Positions 1-11,289 of a DNA stretch of 64,000 bases are shown piece after piece. Source of the stretch: Calliphora vicina. Taxonomy: Eukaryota; Arthropoda; Insecta; Diptera; Calliphoridae. Location: contig NC_088782.1 of the NCBI RefSeq assembly GCF_958450345.1, positions 118,406,046-118,470,045 of the forward strand, given 5' to 3'. Position numbers and translations under genes: made by a program. The notes under the pieces are model-generated. The model was not told the DNA's origin and searched no databases. It was given only the letters and a program-made list of their open reading frames with translations. Each line of letters starts with the position of its first letter. Positions within the stretch are counted from its first letter, which is position 1.

Positions 1-1430
1 AAATTTATTTTCACATAAAAAATATAATTTTTCCATCAATTTGTTATTATAACTCCGAAACTACTGAGCCGATTGAAACGCAATATATATGAGAAAATTT
101 GTTTATAGCAGGAGGAAAATGTTTTCAAAATTTAATCAATCAAAAGAAGAACATTAACTACTCAATTTGATGTATATCAAACAAAAAAGTAAAATTTTGT
201 GAAAATGAGCGAATTCACTTAATTGTATATAAATTCGAAAAGAATCCATAGATTTTTAAGATCGATATCTCATTTTATTGCTATCATATGTGGCTTTGTG
301 ACAAAACAATAAATCTAAAAAATTTCTGCCGTTTTCCATTTTTCATGATTTTTTTAAAACAAAAAATTTTGTATTTTCACTTAAAAAATATATTTTTTCC
401 ATCAATTTGTTATTATAACTCCGAAACTAGTGAGCCGATTAAAACGCAATATATATGAGAAAATTTGTTTATAGCAGGAGGAAAATGTTTTCAAAACTTA
501 ATCAATCGTAATAAGATCATTACTATTAAATTTTATGTATAACAAAGAAAAAAATAAAGTTTTTGTGAAAATGAGCGAATTCACTTAATTAAGAATGAAT
601 TCGAAAAGAATCCATAGATTTTTAAGATCGATATCTCATTTTATTGCTATCATATGTGGCTTTGTGATAAAGCAATAAATCTGAACAATTTCTGATGTTT
701 TAGATTTTTCATGATTTTTTTAAAACAAAAAATTTTCGCTATTTTCACATAAAATATATATTTTTTCCATAAATTTTTATTATAACTCCGAAACTATTGA
801 GGCGATTGAAACGCAATATATATGAGAAAATTTGTTTATAGCATGAGGAACATTTTTTCAAAATTCATTCAATCATAATAAGATCATTACTATTCAATTT
901 TATGTATATCAAAGAAAAAAATAAAGTTTTTGTGAAAATGAGCGAATTCACTTAATTGAGAATAAATTCGAAATAAATCCATCGATTTTAATGATCGATA
1001 TTTAATTTTATTCCTATTACAAGTGGCTTTGCGAAAAAGCATTAAATCTGAAAAATTTCTGTCGTTTTCCATTTTTCATGATTTTTTTAAAACAAAAAAA
1101 TTTAATATTTTCACCTAAAAAATTTATTTTTTCCATCAATTTGTTATTATAACTCCGAAACTAGTGAAGCGATTAAAACGCAATATATAAACGGATTAAA
1201 GGTTATGTAAATTTAAACTTTTCCAAGTTTATTTTAATAATATTGGACTAACACTTTTTGAGTTATCATAAATTATGTACAGAAACGTCTAAAAAAAATT
1301 CACAATTTTAGAAAAAAAAATTTTTTTTAAAAAACTTCTCCATAGAATTTAAAATTTGGTTAAAAATTTTGTAGTGCTTTAAAAAGCCTCTAAAATCTAA
1401 ATTTATTTTGTTGCCCTGTAGCCTACCAAA
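1..1430 (+). repeat. ~365-bp tandem repeat cluster with unique end (copy 1, cut by window start)
   Basis: A block containing AACTCCGAAACTA recurs near 51, 418, 786 and 1150, giving a period of about 365 bp. The repeats end in a unique right end (about 1185-1430) that includes GAGTTATCAT and finishes near TTTGTTGCCC. The same internal repeat and right end occur at 16.8-18.2 kb and 39.1-40.2 kb, and inverted at 44.2-45.0 kb. This is therefore a dispersed element, not a local satellite. No protein-coding capacity is visible. Confidence 0.8.
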
Positions 1431-1571
1431 ATGCAACAAAAATCGAAACAAAACCAGCCAAATTACAAAAAGTCAATTTGTTTGTTATCTTGAAAAACTA
1501 CAAATTTTGTTACAATTAGAACAAAGCGGCAACGCTGGTTTGTCAGTGAGTCAGAGTCAGTTAGAGTGAGC

Positions 1572-1825
1572 CAAGGCGAATCTATAAAAGGTGAGTGACC
1601 GACCTCAAAAGATCCGATTCAAGGGAAATTTACATACAAGGTGGTGTCGGTGGCGAATTCAGGAAAATACCAGCGAATTCTTTAATTTTTTATATATGGA
1701 GTTTGACATGCAAAACCACTCTCTCATTGTTTCGAATGTCAAACTCCATATATAAAAAATGCATGAATTCGCTCGTATTTAGCTGAATTCGCCAACGACA
1801 CCACCTTGTATATAGATTCGCCTTG
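1572..1825. mobile_element. MITE / foldback element, ~254 bp
   Basis: The outer ends are inverted copies of CAAGGCGAATCTATA. The inner arms pair over TACAAGGTGGTGTCG and GGCGAATTCA, then over TTTTTTATATATGGAGTTTG. The two halves fold into one long hairpin, with an extra ~60 bp in the left arm. There is no coding potential. The structure fits a non-autonomous miniature inverted-repeat element; the family is not identified. Confidence 0.75.
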
Positions 1826-2313
1826 AACAGATTATTATTTTATTTTTTTTTTTATGGACAATTGAACTGTGTTTGTTGTGGCGAAAAATATAATAAAACC
1901 AAAAGCAAAAACAACAACAGGCCACATTGACAGTTCACTTAACTTTTAACAAAAAACAAAGTAACTGTTGTTTTTGTTGTAGTTGTGTCATCACCTTCTA
2001 TAAATTCGTCTTGGTAGGTGCTGTTATAATTAACATTAAACGTGTGTTTCTAAACTGTTTTGTAGATTTTTATAAAACAAAAAGTAAAATAATTAATTAA
2101 AAGGTAAAAAGCGCTTCATATTTATAATGAAAACTATTTTGTTTAATTTCCATTTATTTATAAAATTTATAAAGACTATTATGGTATTTAAGGCAATAAA
2201 AACTAGTGCTGAACATTTCAATTTAAAAAAGTTAATAGAGACAAAATTTTATAAAAATTTTAATTTTTTTTTAAAAAAAAAATTCATTTTCTTATGTAAA
2301 GTGGCAACTAAGT
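1826..2313. other. AT-rich non-coding interval
   Basis: Low-complexity A/T-rich DNA with short CAACAA/TTGTTG runs lies between the hairpin element and the 3' end of the protease gene. Short open frames here are rich in F, K, I and N, as expected from AT composition. I see no gene. Confidence 0.6.
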
Positions 2314-2319
2314 TTTATT
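2314..2319 (-). terminator. Polyadenylation signal of the serine protease gene
   Basis: AATAAA on the minus strand lies about 60 nt after the stop codon of the protease exon. It is the first canonical signal downstream and the spacing is ordinary for a compact insect 3' UTR. Confidence 0.55.
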
Positions 2320-2378
2320 AAAACCAAAAAATTGTTCCTTGCTTAACTAAATTACTGGTTAATTTCTTGTAAATTTGC

Positions 2379-3150
2379 TTAAAAATCTCCATCGCAAAAG
2401 CAGCCATCTTTAGAATTCTCCACTATCCAGTCCAAATATTTCGTTACTCTGGTATAAACTCCCGGATAATTGGGCCGGGCACAACCATTACCCCACGAAA
2501 CAATACCAATCTGCTCATAACGTTTATCATCGGGCCTCAAACGCACCAACGGTCCACCCGAGTCACCCTGGCAGCTGTCACGCTCTCCCTTGCCCGGATA
2601 GCCAGCACACATCATATTTTTCGTTATCATTTTCTGTGTATAATTCGTTTGAGCCACACAGGTTTCATTGTCCAACACCGGCACTTCCACCTCCTGCAGC
2701 AGACACGATGGCTTGCCATCCTCCTTCAATGTACCCCAGCCAGTTGCAATACCCTTAGTGCCCACAAACAAATCATTTCTCTCCTCAGCCCTAGGCAAAC
2801 AAATGGGTCTTATGAAACTTGTTATAGGCACACGATCATTTAGACGCAACAAAGCAATATCATTATCAAAATTGGAGAAACTAAACTTTTGCGTGAAAGC
2901 TCTTAAAACAAATCGTGTCTCTGGCCTTTCCTTATCATTGCAGCGATCATGTTCACCAAAGGTCACCTTGATCATGAACCACATGAAACCCTTGACACAA
3001 TGGGCCGCCGTCAAGACATAGCGATCGTTGATGAGAGTGCCGCCACAATAGAAACGATTGAAATAGCTTAAGCGTGCCATCCAGGGGTATTCGCTGACGC
3101 CGGTGGTAGTGCCGCCCACAATGCGTGATTCATCATTGCGTTCACCGCAT
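2379..3150 (-). CDS. Trypsin-like serine protease, catalytic exon (exon 2 of 2)
   Basis: This exon encodes the S1A chymotrypsin-fold catalytic domain of a secreted zymogen. Activation is expected by cleavage at SR|IVGG. The catalytic residues are visible: His in LTAAHC, Asp in FDNDIALL and Ser in CQGDSGGP. In the joined 377-residue protein they are H171, D218 and S318, with the activation bond R130-I131. The Asp six residues before the active Ser (D312) and the glycines of SWGNGC predict cleavage after Lys/Arg. The exon starts at 3150, right after a pyrimidine-rich acceptor (tatttttag on the minus strand). The open frame read further upstream is intron. The first base completes a split AGA codon begun by the exon at 15251-15612. 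Exon lengths 362 + 772 sum to 378 codons. The protein resembles Drosophila trypsin-1-like proteases; the exact orthologue and physiological substrate are not known to me. Confidence 0.93.
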
Positions 3151-4550
3151 CTAAAAATAGATAATAAAGAGAAATATGTCATAAATCTTAATGCCGGCAA
3201 ATAATTTTTTCTTGGTATTTTTCAATATGAATATGCTTTGGAACAGTTTTTTTTTTGCTGCAGCTGTTGGGCAAATGGCCAAATATTTTAAAATTTTTAA
3301 ATAAATATGAAAAATGTTCAGTATTTCTAATGATTTGAAATCAATTTTTATCTGATTTATAAAAATAGATCGTGTAATTGAGGTCTTCAGCCTTAAATGA
3401 GAGAAAACAATTGTGAATTATTTGAAATGAAAATTATCGATTAAAACGCCCATAATACTGCTAGACAGGTAGATTTTTATGCTGCACAGTGGGCCAGTAT
3501 GAAAATATTTTGAAAAATAAATCTGTTACTTCTCTCTAACTGATCATATTGACATAAAATTTCACATAAGCGTAGCAGAGGTGTATTCGAGTTTATTGTT
3601 TTTGACGATGGATCACAAAGACCTCTTAGGAGCGGCTCTGTGGGGTCTCAAAGTAGGACACCTCAGATACTAAAAAATTATAAACGGTTTAAAAATCACT
3701 TTGAAAATCATTTCTTAACTGTAGCTCTTTATATAGTTTAATAGGTAGTTTAGCTTGATACTTGCATCAGGATAACTCTTAGCTTAACTTTAAACCAAGT
3801 TCTTTATACAGTCTAACTTAAGCTTCACATATTTAACTAACTAAAAGTAAAAGTTATTGTATTTTCTATTAAATGAAACTACATAAACAAATAAATAATT
3901 TGTACAATTAAATAATTACAGCAAATAAAACAATCAAATTAACCTGCTTTAGTTGCTTTTACTTGAAATATTTAATAAAATTTTTAAAGCAAAAACCAAT
4001 TAAAATTTCACTAAAGATAATAACACTTTAATAAATACTATAAAATACCAAGCAACAATAAAACCAGTTTCAGTTTTTAAATATTTTAAAACAAAAAAAA
4101 AAGAATTTTATAATGAAACAAGATGCTGTTTCAAAAACTCTTTAACAAGTTTCTTTAAAACAGTTTTTAACTTGAGAAAGCTGAGAAAAAGGAAGTAATT
4201 TTTAATGGTCTAAAGAAATGAAACAAAAATTATTAAACCTGGTTTTGATTTTGTTATTAAAATTAAATTTTCTTGTGTTATTTTTTGTTTTTTTTTTCAA
4301 ATATTTTGCAAAAACACTTTCAGCAGATTGCAGGTCATATAAAGAAAACAAAGAAATTAATAAATTGATTCAAAAATACATTAAAGTTTTAATAATAATA
4401 CTCGTATTTCATGGCTGGGCTTTTTAAATGTAAATTTTTTTTTAGTTTCTGTTTTATTTCACTCAGTTTTATTTTGGCAACCAGAGACATTGATAAACAA
4501 TGAAATGGAGAAAGATATGTTTAAAGTTGACAACGACTTACCTGGTTTTA
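3151..4550. other. Intron, acceptor-proximal non-coding part
   Basis: AT-rich non-coding DNA. At 3715-3860 there are degenerate copies of a TTTAGCTT-containing repeat like the one at 15990-16400. At 3470-3660 there is a less AT-rich stretch that could be an old dispersed element. No conserved coding frame is visible. Confidence 0.5.
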
Positions 4551-7117
4551 TACTAAAAACGTTGTTTTATACTAAAAACGTGGTTTTATACTAAAAACGT
4601 GAGTTTTAGTATAAAAACGTGATTTTAGTATAAAAACGTGATTTTAGTATAAAAACGTGGTTTTATACTAAAAACTTGGTTTTATACTAAAAACGTAGTT
4701 TTATACATAAAACGCGGTTTTATACTAAAAACGTGGTTTTATACTAAAAACGTGGTTTTAATATAAAAACCTGGTTTTAGCATAAAAACGTGGTTTTAGT
4801 ATAAAAACGTGGTTTTAGTATAAAAACGTGGTTTTATTATAAAAACGTGGTTTTATTATAAAAACGTGGTTTTAGTATAAAAACGTGGTTTTAGTATAAA
4901 AACGTGGTTTTAGTATAAAAACGTGGTTTTATTATAAAAACGTGGTTTTATTATAAAAACGTGGTTTTAGTATAAAAACGTGGTTTTAGTATAAAAACGT
5001 GGTTTTAGTATAAAAACGTGGTTTTAGTATAAAAACGTGGTTTTATTATAAAAACGTGGTTTTATTATAAAAACGTGGTTTTAGTATAAAAACGTGGTTT
5101 TAGTATAAAAACGTGGTTTTAGTATAAAAACGTGGTTTTAGTATAAAAACGTGGTTTTAGTATAAAAACGTGGTTTTAGTATAAAAACGTGGTTTTAGTA
5201 TAAAAACGTGGTTTTAGTATAAAAACGTGGTTTTAGTATAAAAACGTGGTTTTAGTATAAAAACGTGGTTTTAGTATAAAAACGTGGTTTTAGTATAAAA
5301 ACGTGGTTTTAGTATAAAAACGTGGTTTTATTATAAAAACGTGGTTTTATTATAAAAACGTGGTTTTAGTATAAAAACGTGGTTTTAGTATAAAAACGTG
5401 GTTTTAGTATAAAAACGTGGTTTTATTATAAAAACGTGGTTTTATTATAAAAACGTGGTTTTAGTATAAAAACGTGGTTTTAGTATAAAAACGTGGTTTT
5501 AGTATAAAAACGTGGTTTTAGTATAAAAACGTGGTTTTATTATAAAAACGTGGTTTTATTATAAAAACGTGGTTTTAGTATAAAAACGTGGTTTTAGTAT
5601 AAAAACGTGGTTTTAGTATAAAAACGTGGTTTTAGTATAAAAACGTGGTTTTAGTATAAAAACGTGGTTTTAGTATAAAAACGTGGTTTTAGTATAAAAA
5701 CGTGGTTTTAGTATAAAAACGTGGTTTTAGTATAAAAACGTGGTTTTAGTATAAAAACGTGGTTTTAGTATAAAAACGTGGTTTTAGTATAAAAACGTGG
5801 TTTTAGTATAAAAACGTGGTTTTAGTATAAAAACGTGGTTTTAGTATAAAAACGTGGTTTTATTATAAAAACGTGGTTTTAGTATAAAAACGTGGTTTTA
5901 GTATAAAAACGTGGTTTTATTATAAAAACGTGGTTTTATTATAAAAACGTGGTTTTAGTATAAAAACGTGGTTTTAGTATAAAAACGTGGTTTTAGTATA
6001 AAAACGTGGTTTTATTATAAAAACGTGGTTTTATTATAAAAACGTGGTTTTAGTATAAAAACGTGGTTTTAGTATAAAAACGTGGTTTTAGTATAAAAAC
6101 GTGGTTTTAGTATAAAAACGTGGTTTTAGTATAAAAACGTGGTTTTAGTATAAAAACGTGGTTTTAGTATAAAAACGTGGTTTTAGTATAAAAACGTGGT
6201 TTTAGTATAAAAACGTGGTTTTAGTATAAAAACGTGGTTTTAGTATAAAAACGTGGTTTTAGTATAAAAACGTGGTTTTAGTATAAAAACGTGGTTTTAG
6301 TATAAAAACGTGGTTTTAGTATAAAAACGTGGTTTTAGTATAAAAACGTGGTTTTAGTATAAAAACGTGGTTTTAGTATAAAAACGTGGTTTTAGTATAA
6401 AAACGTGGTTTTAGTATAAAAACGTGGTTTTAGTATAAAAACGTGGTTTTAGTATAAAAACGTGGTTTTAGTATAAAAACGTGGTTTTAGTATAAAAACG
6501 TGGTTTTAGTATAAAAACGTGGTTTTAGTATAAAAACGTGGTTTTAGTATAAAAACGTGGTTTTAGTATAAAAACGTGGTTTTAGTATAAAAACGTGGTT
6601 TTAGTATAAAAACGTGGTTTTAGTATAAAAACGTGGTTTTAGTATAAAAACGTGGTTTTAGTATAAAAAATGTGGTTTTAGTATAAAAACGTGGTTTTAG
6701 TATAAAAACGTGGTTTTAGTATAAAAACGTGGTTTTAGTATAAAAACGTGGTTTTAGTATAAAAACGTGGTTTTAGTATAAAAACGTGGTTTTAGTATAA
6801 AAACGTGGTTTTATACTAAAAACGTGATTTTAGTATAAAGACGTGGTTTTATACTAAAAACGTGGTTTTATACTAAAAACGTGGTTTTAGTATAAAGACG
6901 TGGTTTTATACTAAAAACGTGGTTTTAGTATAAAGACGTGTTTTTATACTAAAAACCAGGTTTTAGTATAAAAACGTGGTTTTATACTAAAAACGTGGTT
7001 TTATACTAAAAACGTGGTTTTATACTAAAAACGTGGTTTTATACTAAAAACCAGGTTTTACACTAAAAACGTGGTTTTATACTAAAAACCAGGTTTTAGT
7101 ATAAAAACCAGGTATTA
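4551..7117 (+). repeat. 19-bp satellite array 1
   Basis: About 2.57 kb of a 19-bp unit, mostly TTTTAGTATAAAAACGTGG, equivalent to about 135 copies. A frequent variant changes AGTAT to ATTAT, often in runs of two. At both edges (about 4551-4740 and 6805-7117) the core is flipped to TTTTATACTAAAA while CGTGG stays on the same strand. Near the right end some linkers become CCAGG. The array lies inside the protease intron and is the reverse complement of the array at 11290-15167. Confidence 0.97.
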
Positions 7118-7270
7118 TAGTATATTTGAAGTTAAACTGGGAATATATTTGAAGCTAAAATATGATTATATAAAGATCCACGTTTAAAGCTAAACTATAA
7201 CTATATTTGAAGCTAAAATATGGCTATATTTCAAGCTAAAATATGACTATATAAAGATCCAAGTTTGATG
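7118..7270 (+). repeat. Short degenerate repeat, ~23-28-bp unit
   Basis: Several imperfect copies of a motif containing TATATTTGAAGCTAAAATAT follow the 19-bp array directly. The same family forms a longer cluster at 8842-9265. Confidence 0.7.
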
Positions 7271-8841
7271 CTAAAATTTTACTATGGCAAAGCCACAGTT
7301 AATCGCTTCCCAAAACTATTGAAAATTAATTAATATCATAGAGTCAGCTGTTACAAACTGTTTAACAAACCCATCACTACCTTAAACTCTTATAGAATTT
7401 CGGTTCATGTGAATGAATATAAATGGTTCATTCTTCTTCAAAATGATTCATAATACTATCTCTCCCCAAAACAAAACAAAAAAACGAAAAGAAAAAATAC
7501 AGCAGCAAAGAACAACAATACCATAAAAATATGAATAAATTTTAAAATTCCCAAAACAGCACCATCAAAAAAATGTGTGTCATTGGCCTTAAACAAATAA
7601 AAAAAGTTAAATCACTTAAACATTTATTGATACAAAATTTTGTTTTCTTTTTTTTTTTTGTATTTTTATTGTAAATAAACTGGCCTAAATGTGGATTAAG
7701 GCAAAATAAAAAACCTATTAATAAAAGTAGGTCTGCTTAAGGAAAACAAATCTTTAGTTTTTTTTACATGTAAGTGTGTTCAAAATCATAAAATTTAAAA
7801 AACAATTTGAAAAGAAATTTTGCCAAGTAATGAAAGGAAAATAAAAATTTACATAAATTTTATGGTATTAAATTAGAGGCAGCCTAAAAGGAAGTAACAA
7901 TTTGATGTTAGGTTAATTCTTTTGTACTAAAATTGTTATTAAAACCCTTAAACTAACAAAAACATTGGAAATATTAGTGAATATTAAGCTTTAAGAAATG
8001 TGTTTAAGAATGCTCTTCAATATTGTCAATAAACTTAATTAATTTATTTTTTATCAAACCCTGTTGAACTTGCAACACTTACTTATGTTGAGTATTTTGC
8101 CTTAAAACTTATTAAATAGCTGAGACAATTTTATTAGGTTGGCTGCAAGCAACATTTATAAGCCATAAACTGGTCTTTAAAGCAAACTACTTGCCACCAA
8201 AAGAAAGATAGAAAAGAAAAAAAACTGCAGCAAAGAAAATAAGTTGCGTAAGTTTTGTTTGTGCAGCTCCTTTCTCCCTAGCAAACCAACCATTAAGTAA
8301 GTGAATTGAGGCTGCTGGTTGGGATTTTTCTTCTTCTCCTTTTTCATCTTGTCATAAAACTTTCAATAGTTGTTTGCCACAGACAGTTATGTTGACTATT
8401 TATTTATGCAACAGCATCATCGTCATCAGCATCATCATCTTGCCACATTTTAAAGAAAGAACTCTCAAGGCAAAACAAATTTATACATTGCACTCATTTT
8501 ATGGTTTGATTTATGCGAGTGAAATGACACAATCACAGGAAGAAATACAGCTATATGAGCAGTTAAACAGTATCCGAGCAAGGAATTTATAGAATGAGGA
8601 AAAAATAAAACAAGTTTTTCGTTTGTGTTAAATATTGATGAAGCAACAAGTTGTTGGTGGCTGAATTATGAATTCAGAATTTCAAGAAACGGTTTTATGA
8701 GCTGCAAGCTACACATAATTATGAGGATATAAAGGCTAAAATAAAGAGATCAGGAAGTGAAGATGATCCAGGCAAATCTAAGACTTTAAAAAGGTTTTAA
8801 TTGAAGATAAAATAACACAGTCTTATTTTATCTTAAGACTA
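7271..8841. other. Intronic non-coding interval
   Basis: Mixed AT-rich sequence with A-runs and CAACAA-type stretches. An open frame of 72 codons near 8374-8592 has no recognisable domain and no good start context. I see no gene or RNA here. Confidence 0.5.
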
Positions 8842-9265
8842 TATAAAGACCCTCAATTAAAGCTAAAATATGACTATATTTGAAGCTAAAATATGACTAT
8901 ATTTGAAGCTCAAATATGACTACACATGAAGCTAAATTATGACTGTATTCTAAGCTCAAATATGACTATATTTGTAGCTTAAATAAGACTATATTTGAAG
9001 TTAAAATATGCCTATATTTAATGCACAAATATGACAATATATGAAGCTAAAATATGAATATGTATATTTGAAGCTAAAATATGACTATACGAAGCTAAAA
9101 TAAGATTATATTTGAAGCTAAAATATGACTATATTTAAAGGTAAAAAAAAAATATATATTAAAAGCCAAAATATGACTACATTTGAAGCCAAAATATGAC
9201 TAAATTTGAAGCTAAAATATGACTATATTTTAAAGCTAAAATCTGACCAAATTTGAAGCTTCAAT
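8842..9265 (+). repeat. Degenerate 23-bp tandem repeat
   Basis: About 18 imperfect copies of a unit containing TTTGAAGCTAAAATATGACTA. Point changes and small indels are common, so this array is older or less homogenised than the 19-bp satellites around it. Related motifs run in the opposite orientation at 15990-16400. Confidence 0.85.
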
Positions 9266-9429
9266 TTATTGACCCAACCTCTAAGACAATATAAATGCCA
9301 TCAATGGAAACTAAAAAAAAACTATATTTCCTCTATATTTCACTCTTACTTAGTTTTCTACTTTTATTAGTTGTTAAATCTATTCTAAAGTCTCTTAAAA
9401 TAATTTAAACTATCCAAAATATTTGGGGT

Positions 9430-9550
9430 ATTCACACGATCTGCTATTAGTCATATTGTCATAATGTCCTAACATATTATAATAGTAGTTGTTATATTTT
9501 AAACAAAAAAAGACATTATGACAATATGACTGATAAGAGACCCTGTGAAT
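9430..9550. mobile_element. ~121-bp inverted-repeat (hairpin) element
   Basis: Arms of about 40 nt (9430-9468 and 9512-9550) pair almost fully, including GTCATATTGTCATAATGTC at the inner end and ATTCACA at the outer end. They are separated by about 43 nt of AT-rich loop. It resembles a MITE remnant and has no coding capacity. Confidence 0.7.
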
Positions 9551-9960
9551 TTTCCAATTGTGTTTTGAATTTATGTTATTTTTTATGATTAATTTACAAT
9601 CGTTTTCAGTACGAATTTTTAAGTGTCTTAGCGACGCCATTAAAGCAATTCATTTAACAATTTGTTTTCCAAAAAAAAAAAAATTGCTTTAAAATTCAAG
9701 ACACATTAAGTGGGTGAAATAAAATATAAAAGAATACAAAAAAAAAAGAAATGAATGACAAGCATAAAAGTAATAATTGGTATGACAATTACGTTCACTT
9801 TGTTCTTAAAAAAGAGAACAGTAAACATTCTTGCTTTTTTTCTTGATTTTTAAATGGCCTAAACTCATAAAATTACACTGAAAGATATAAAGGCGAAAGA
9901 GAAAAAAAGAAAATTAAACAAAAGTGTTGAATAAAAATTGTTTTCAAGCAGTGGCTATTA

Positions 9961-9987
9961 AGGAGTGAGATCGAAAAATTCTTAACA
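9961..9987 (+). repeat. Left terminal inverted repeat of the DD37E transposon
   Basis: 27 nt, exactly the reverse complement of 11231-11257. It is preceded by the TA target duplication. Confidence 0.95.
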
Positions 9988-10116
9988 CACGTTTTTCATT
10001 ACATTTTTTAACCCAAGTATTATTTGAATTTTTTTTTGATCAAGTTACCTTTGAAAAACATGTCAGTTATTATGTGTAATGTCAATTATATTAATTTTTT
10101 TGTTAATCTGATTAAA

Positions 10117-11123
10117 ATGAGTGACCAGAAAAAAGTGCGTACTGAAATTATTAAATATTTTCAACAAAACCCAACTTGGTCTTACAAAAAGTTGGCCAAG
10201 CATACAAAGGTCTGCCGTCAAACTGTTTCCAATGTTATTAAACAGTACCGGGAGAACTTGTCAGTTGATAGAAAACCTGGTTCAGGTAGAAGGAATGGTC
10301 CACCTGATGTTTCTAAAGCAAATAAATAGAAAGCATTTTCCAAAGAACTCCCTCCATTTCCGGAAGGAAAGCAGTCCGGTTAGGTCAGTACTCGGACTAT
10401 TTGGTACGAAAAGTTAAAGCTAATGCAGGTTTAAAAACATACAAGGCTCAAAAAGTTCCTGACAGGAACGCTACTAAAAATTTAGAGGCCAAAAACAGAG
10501 CACGGAAATTGAAGTCAAGTTTTATAAAAAAATATTCTTGCTGCATAATGGATGACGAAACGTATGTTCTGGCAGATTTTTCGCAACTTCCAGGTCAAAA
10601 ATTTTATGTTGCTGATGCTCGAGGGAATGTTGAAGAAAAGTTTAGGACCCAAAAGCAGACAAAATTTCCCAGAAAGTTCTTGGTATGGCAAGCAATATGC
10701 AGTTGCGGCAAAAGAAGCCACTCATTTGTTACAACGGGCTCTATAAATACCGAAATTTACATCAAGGAATGTTTACAAAAAAGGCTGCTTCCATTCATAA
10801 GACTTCATAATGTGTCCACTTATTTTTGGCCTGACTTGGCATCCTGTCACTATGGCAAACAAGCCCTTGAGTGGTACAAGAACAATAATGTGGTATTTGT
10901 ACCAAGAGAGGCAAATCCTCCAAACTGCCCGGAGCTAAGGCCAGTGGAGAGATATTGGGCTCTTGTTAAAAGAGAATTGAAGAGTACAAAAAAGGTGTCC
11001 AAAAGTGTGGTAGATTTTAAACGGAGATGGACTACATGTTCGAGCAAAGTGACAGAAAGCACTATAAAAACGTTAATGGAAGGGTTTCCGAAAAAGGTTC
11101 AAAATTTCATCACTAGTGATTAA
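10117..11123 (+). pseudogene. DD37E transposase with one frameshift
   Basis: This is the cut-and-paste transposase of the element. The start is taken at ATG 10117, which opens MSDQKKVRTEIIKYF, a helix-turn-helix DNA-binding region (KKLAKHTKVCRQTVSNVIK). The frame stops at about 10327 (GAC-coded D, then VSKANK, stop). The rest continues one frame over, from about 10325 to 11123, with no further stop. One missing A in the A/T run near 10325 explains the break. The catalytic DDE residues are present: Asp in IMDDETY, Asp in WPDLASCHY and Glu in LRPVERYW. There are 37 residues between the last two, which is the ITmD37E signature. The break could be a real inactivating deletion or a homopolymer error in the sequence. 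Confidence 0.9.
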
Positions 11124-11171
11124 AACTATAAAAATAATTTTTTTTGTAAATTGTAATAATAATTTCAATCA

Positions 11172-11177
11172 AATAAA
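11172..11177 (+). terminator. Polyadenylation signal of the transposase
   Basis: AATAAA at about 11172, roughly 50 nt after the transposase stop and before the right terminal repeat. Confidence 0.5.
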
Positions 11178-11230
11178 AAAAAAATTAAAGCTGTAAGTTT
11201 AGTGGTTTCTTTTTTATAAACATATATGTA

Positions 11231-11257
11231 TGTTAAGAATTTTTCGATCTCACTCCT
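11231..11257 (-). repeat. Right terminal inverted repeat of the DD37E transposon
   Basis: 27 nt identical to the left end in reverse complement. It is followed by TA. Confidence 0.95.
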
Positions 11258-11289
11258 TAGAATCTAAACACACCAGGGGATAAACCTAA

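Larger units (their letters stand above)
9961..11257 (+). mobile_element. Complete Tc1/mariner-type (DD37E) transposon, 1297 bp
   Basis: Perfect 27-bp terminal inverted repeats (9961-9987 and 11231-11257, starting AGGAGTGAGATCGAAA) are flanked on both sides by TA (9959-9960 and 11258-11259). TA is the target duplication expected of the IS630-Tc1-mariner superfamily. Inside is one transposase with a single frame break. The size, perfect ends and near-intact coding region indicate a recent insertion. It sits in the protease intron on the strand opposite to that gene. Confidence 0.95.

Noticed and set aside
2649..3021. Plus-strand open frames opposite the protease exon
   Set aside because: Shadows of the minus-strand catalytic domain, whose motifs are unambiguous.
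4551..7117. CRISPR-like regular array
   Set aside because: Head-to-tail short repeats with no unique spacers, in an intron-bearing eukaryotic genome. These are satellites, as are all other arrays here.
8374..8592. 72-codon open frame in the protease intron
   Set aside because: Poor start context, no domain, ATC/CATC repeats, and it sits opposite to the host gene's transcription.
10320..10332. Programmed -1 frameshift in the transposase
   Set aside because: The site (AAT AAA TAG) is not a canonical X XXY YYZ slippery heptamer and no downstream structure is obvious. A lost base or a sequencing error is simpler.
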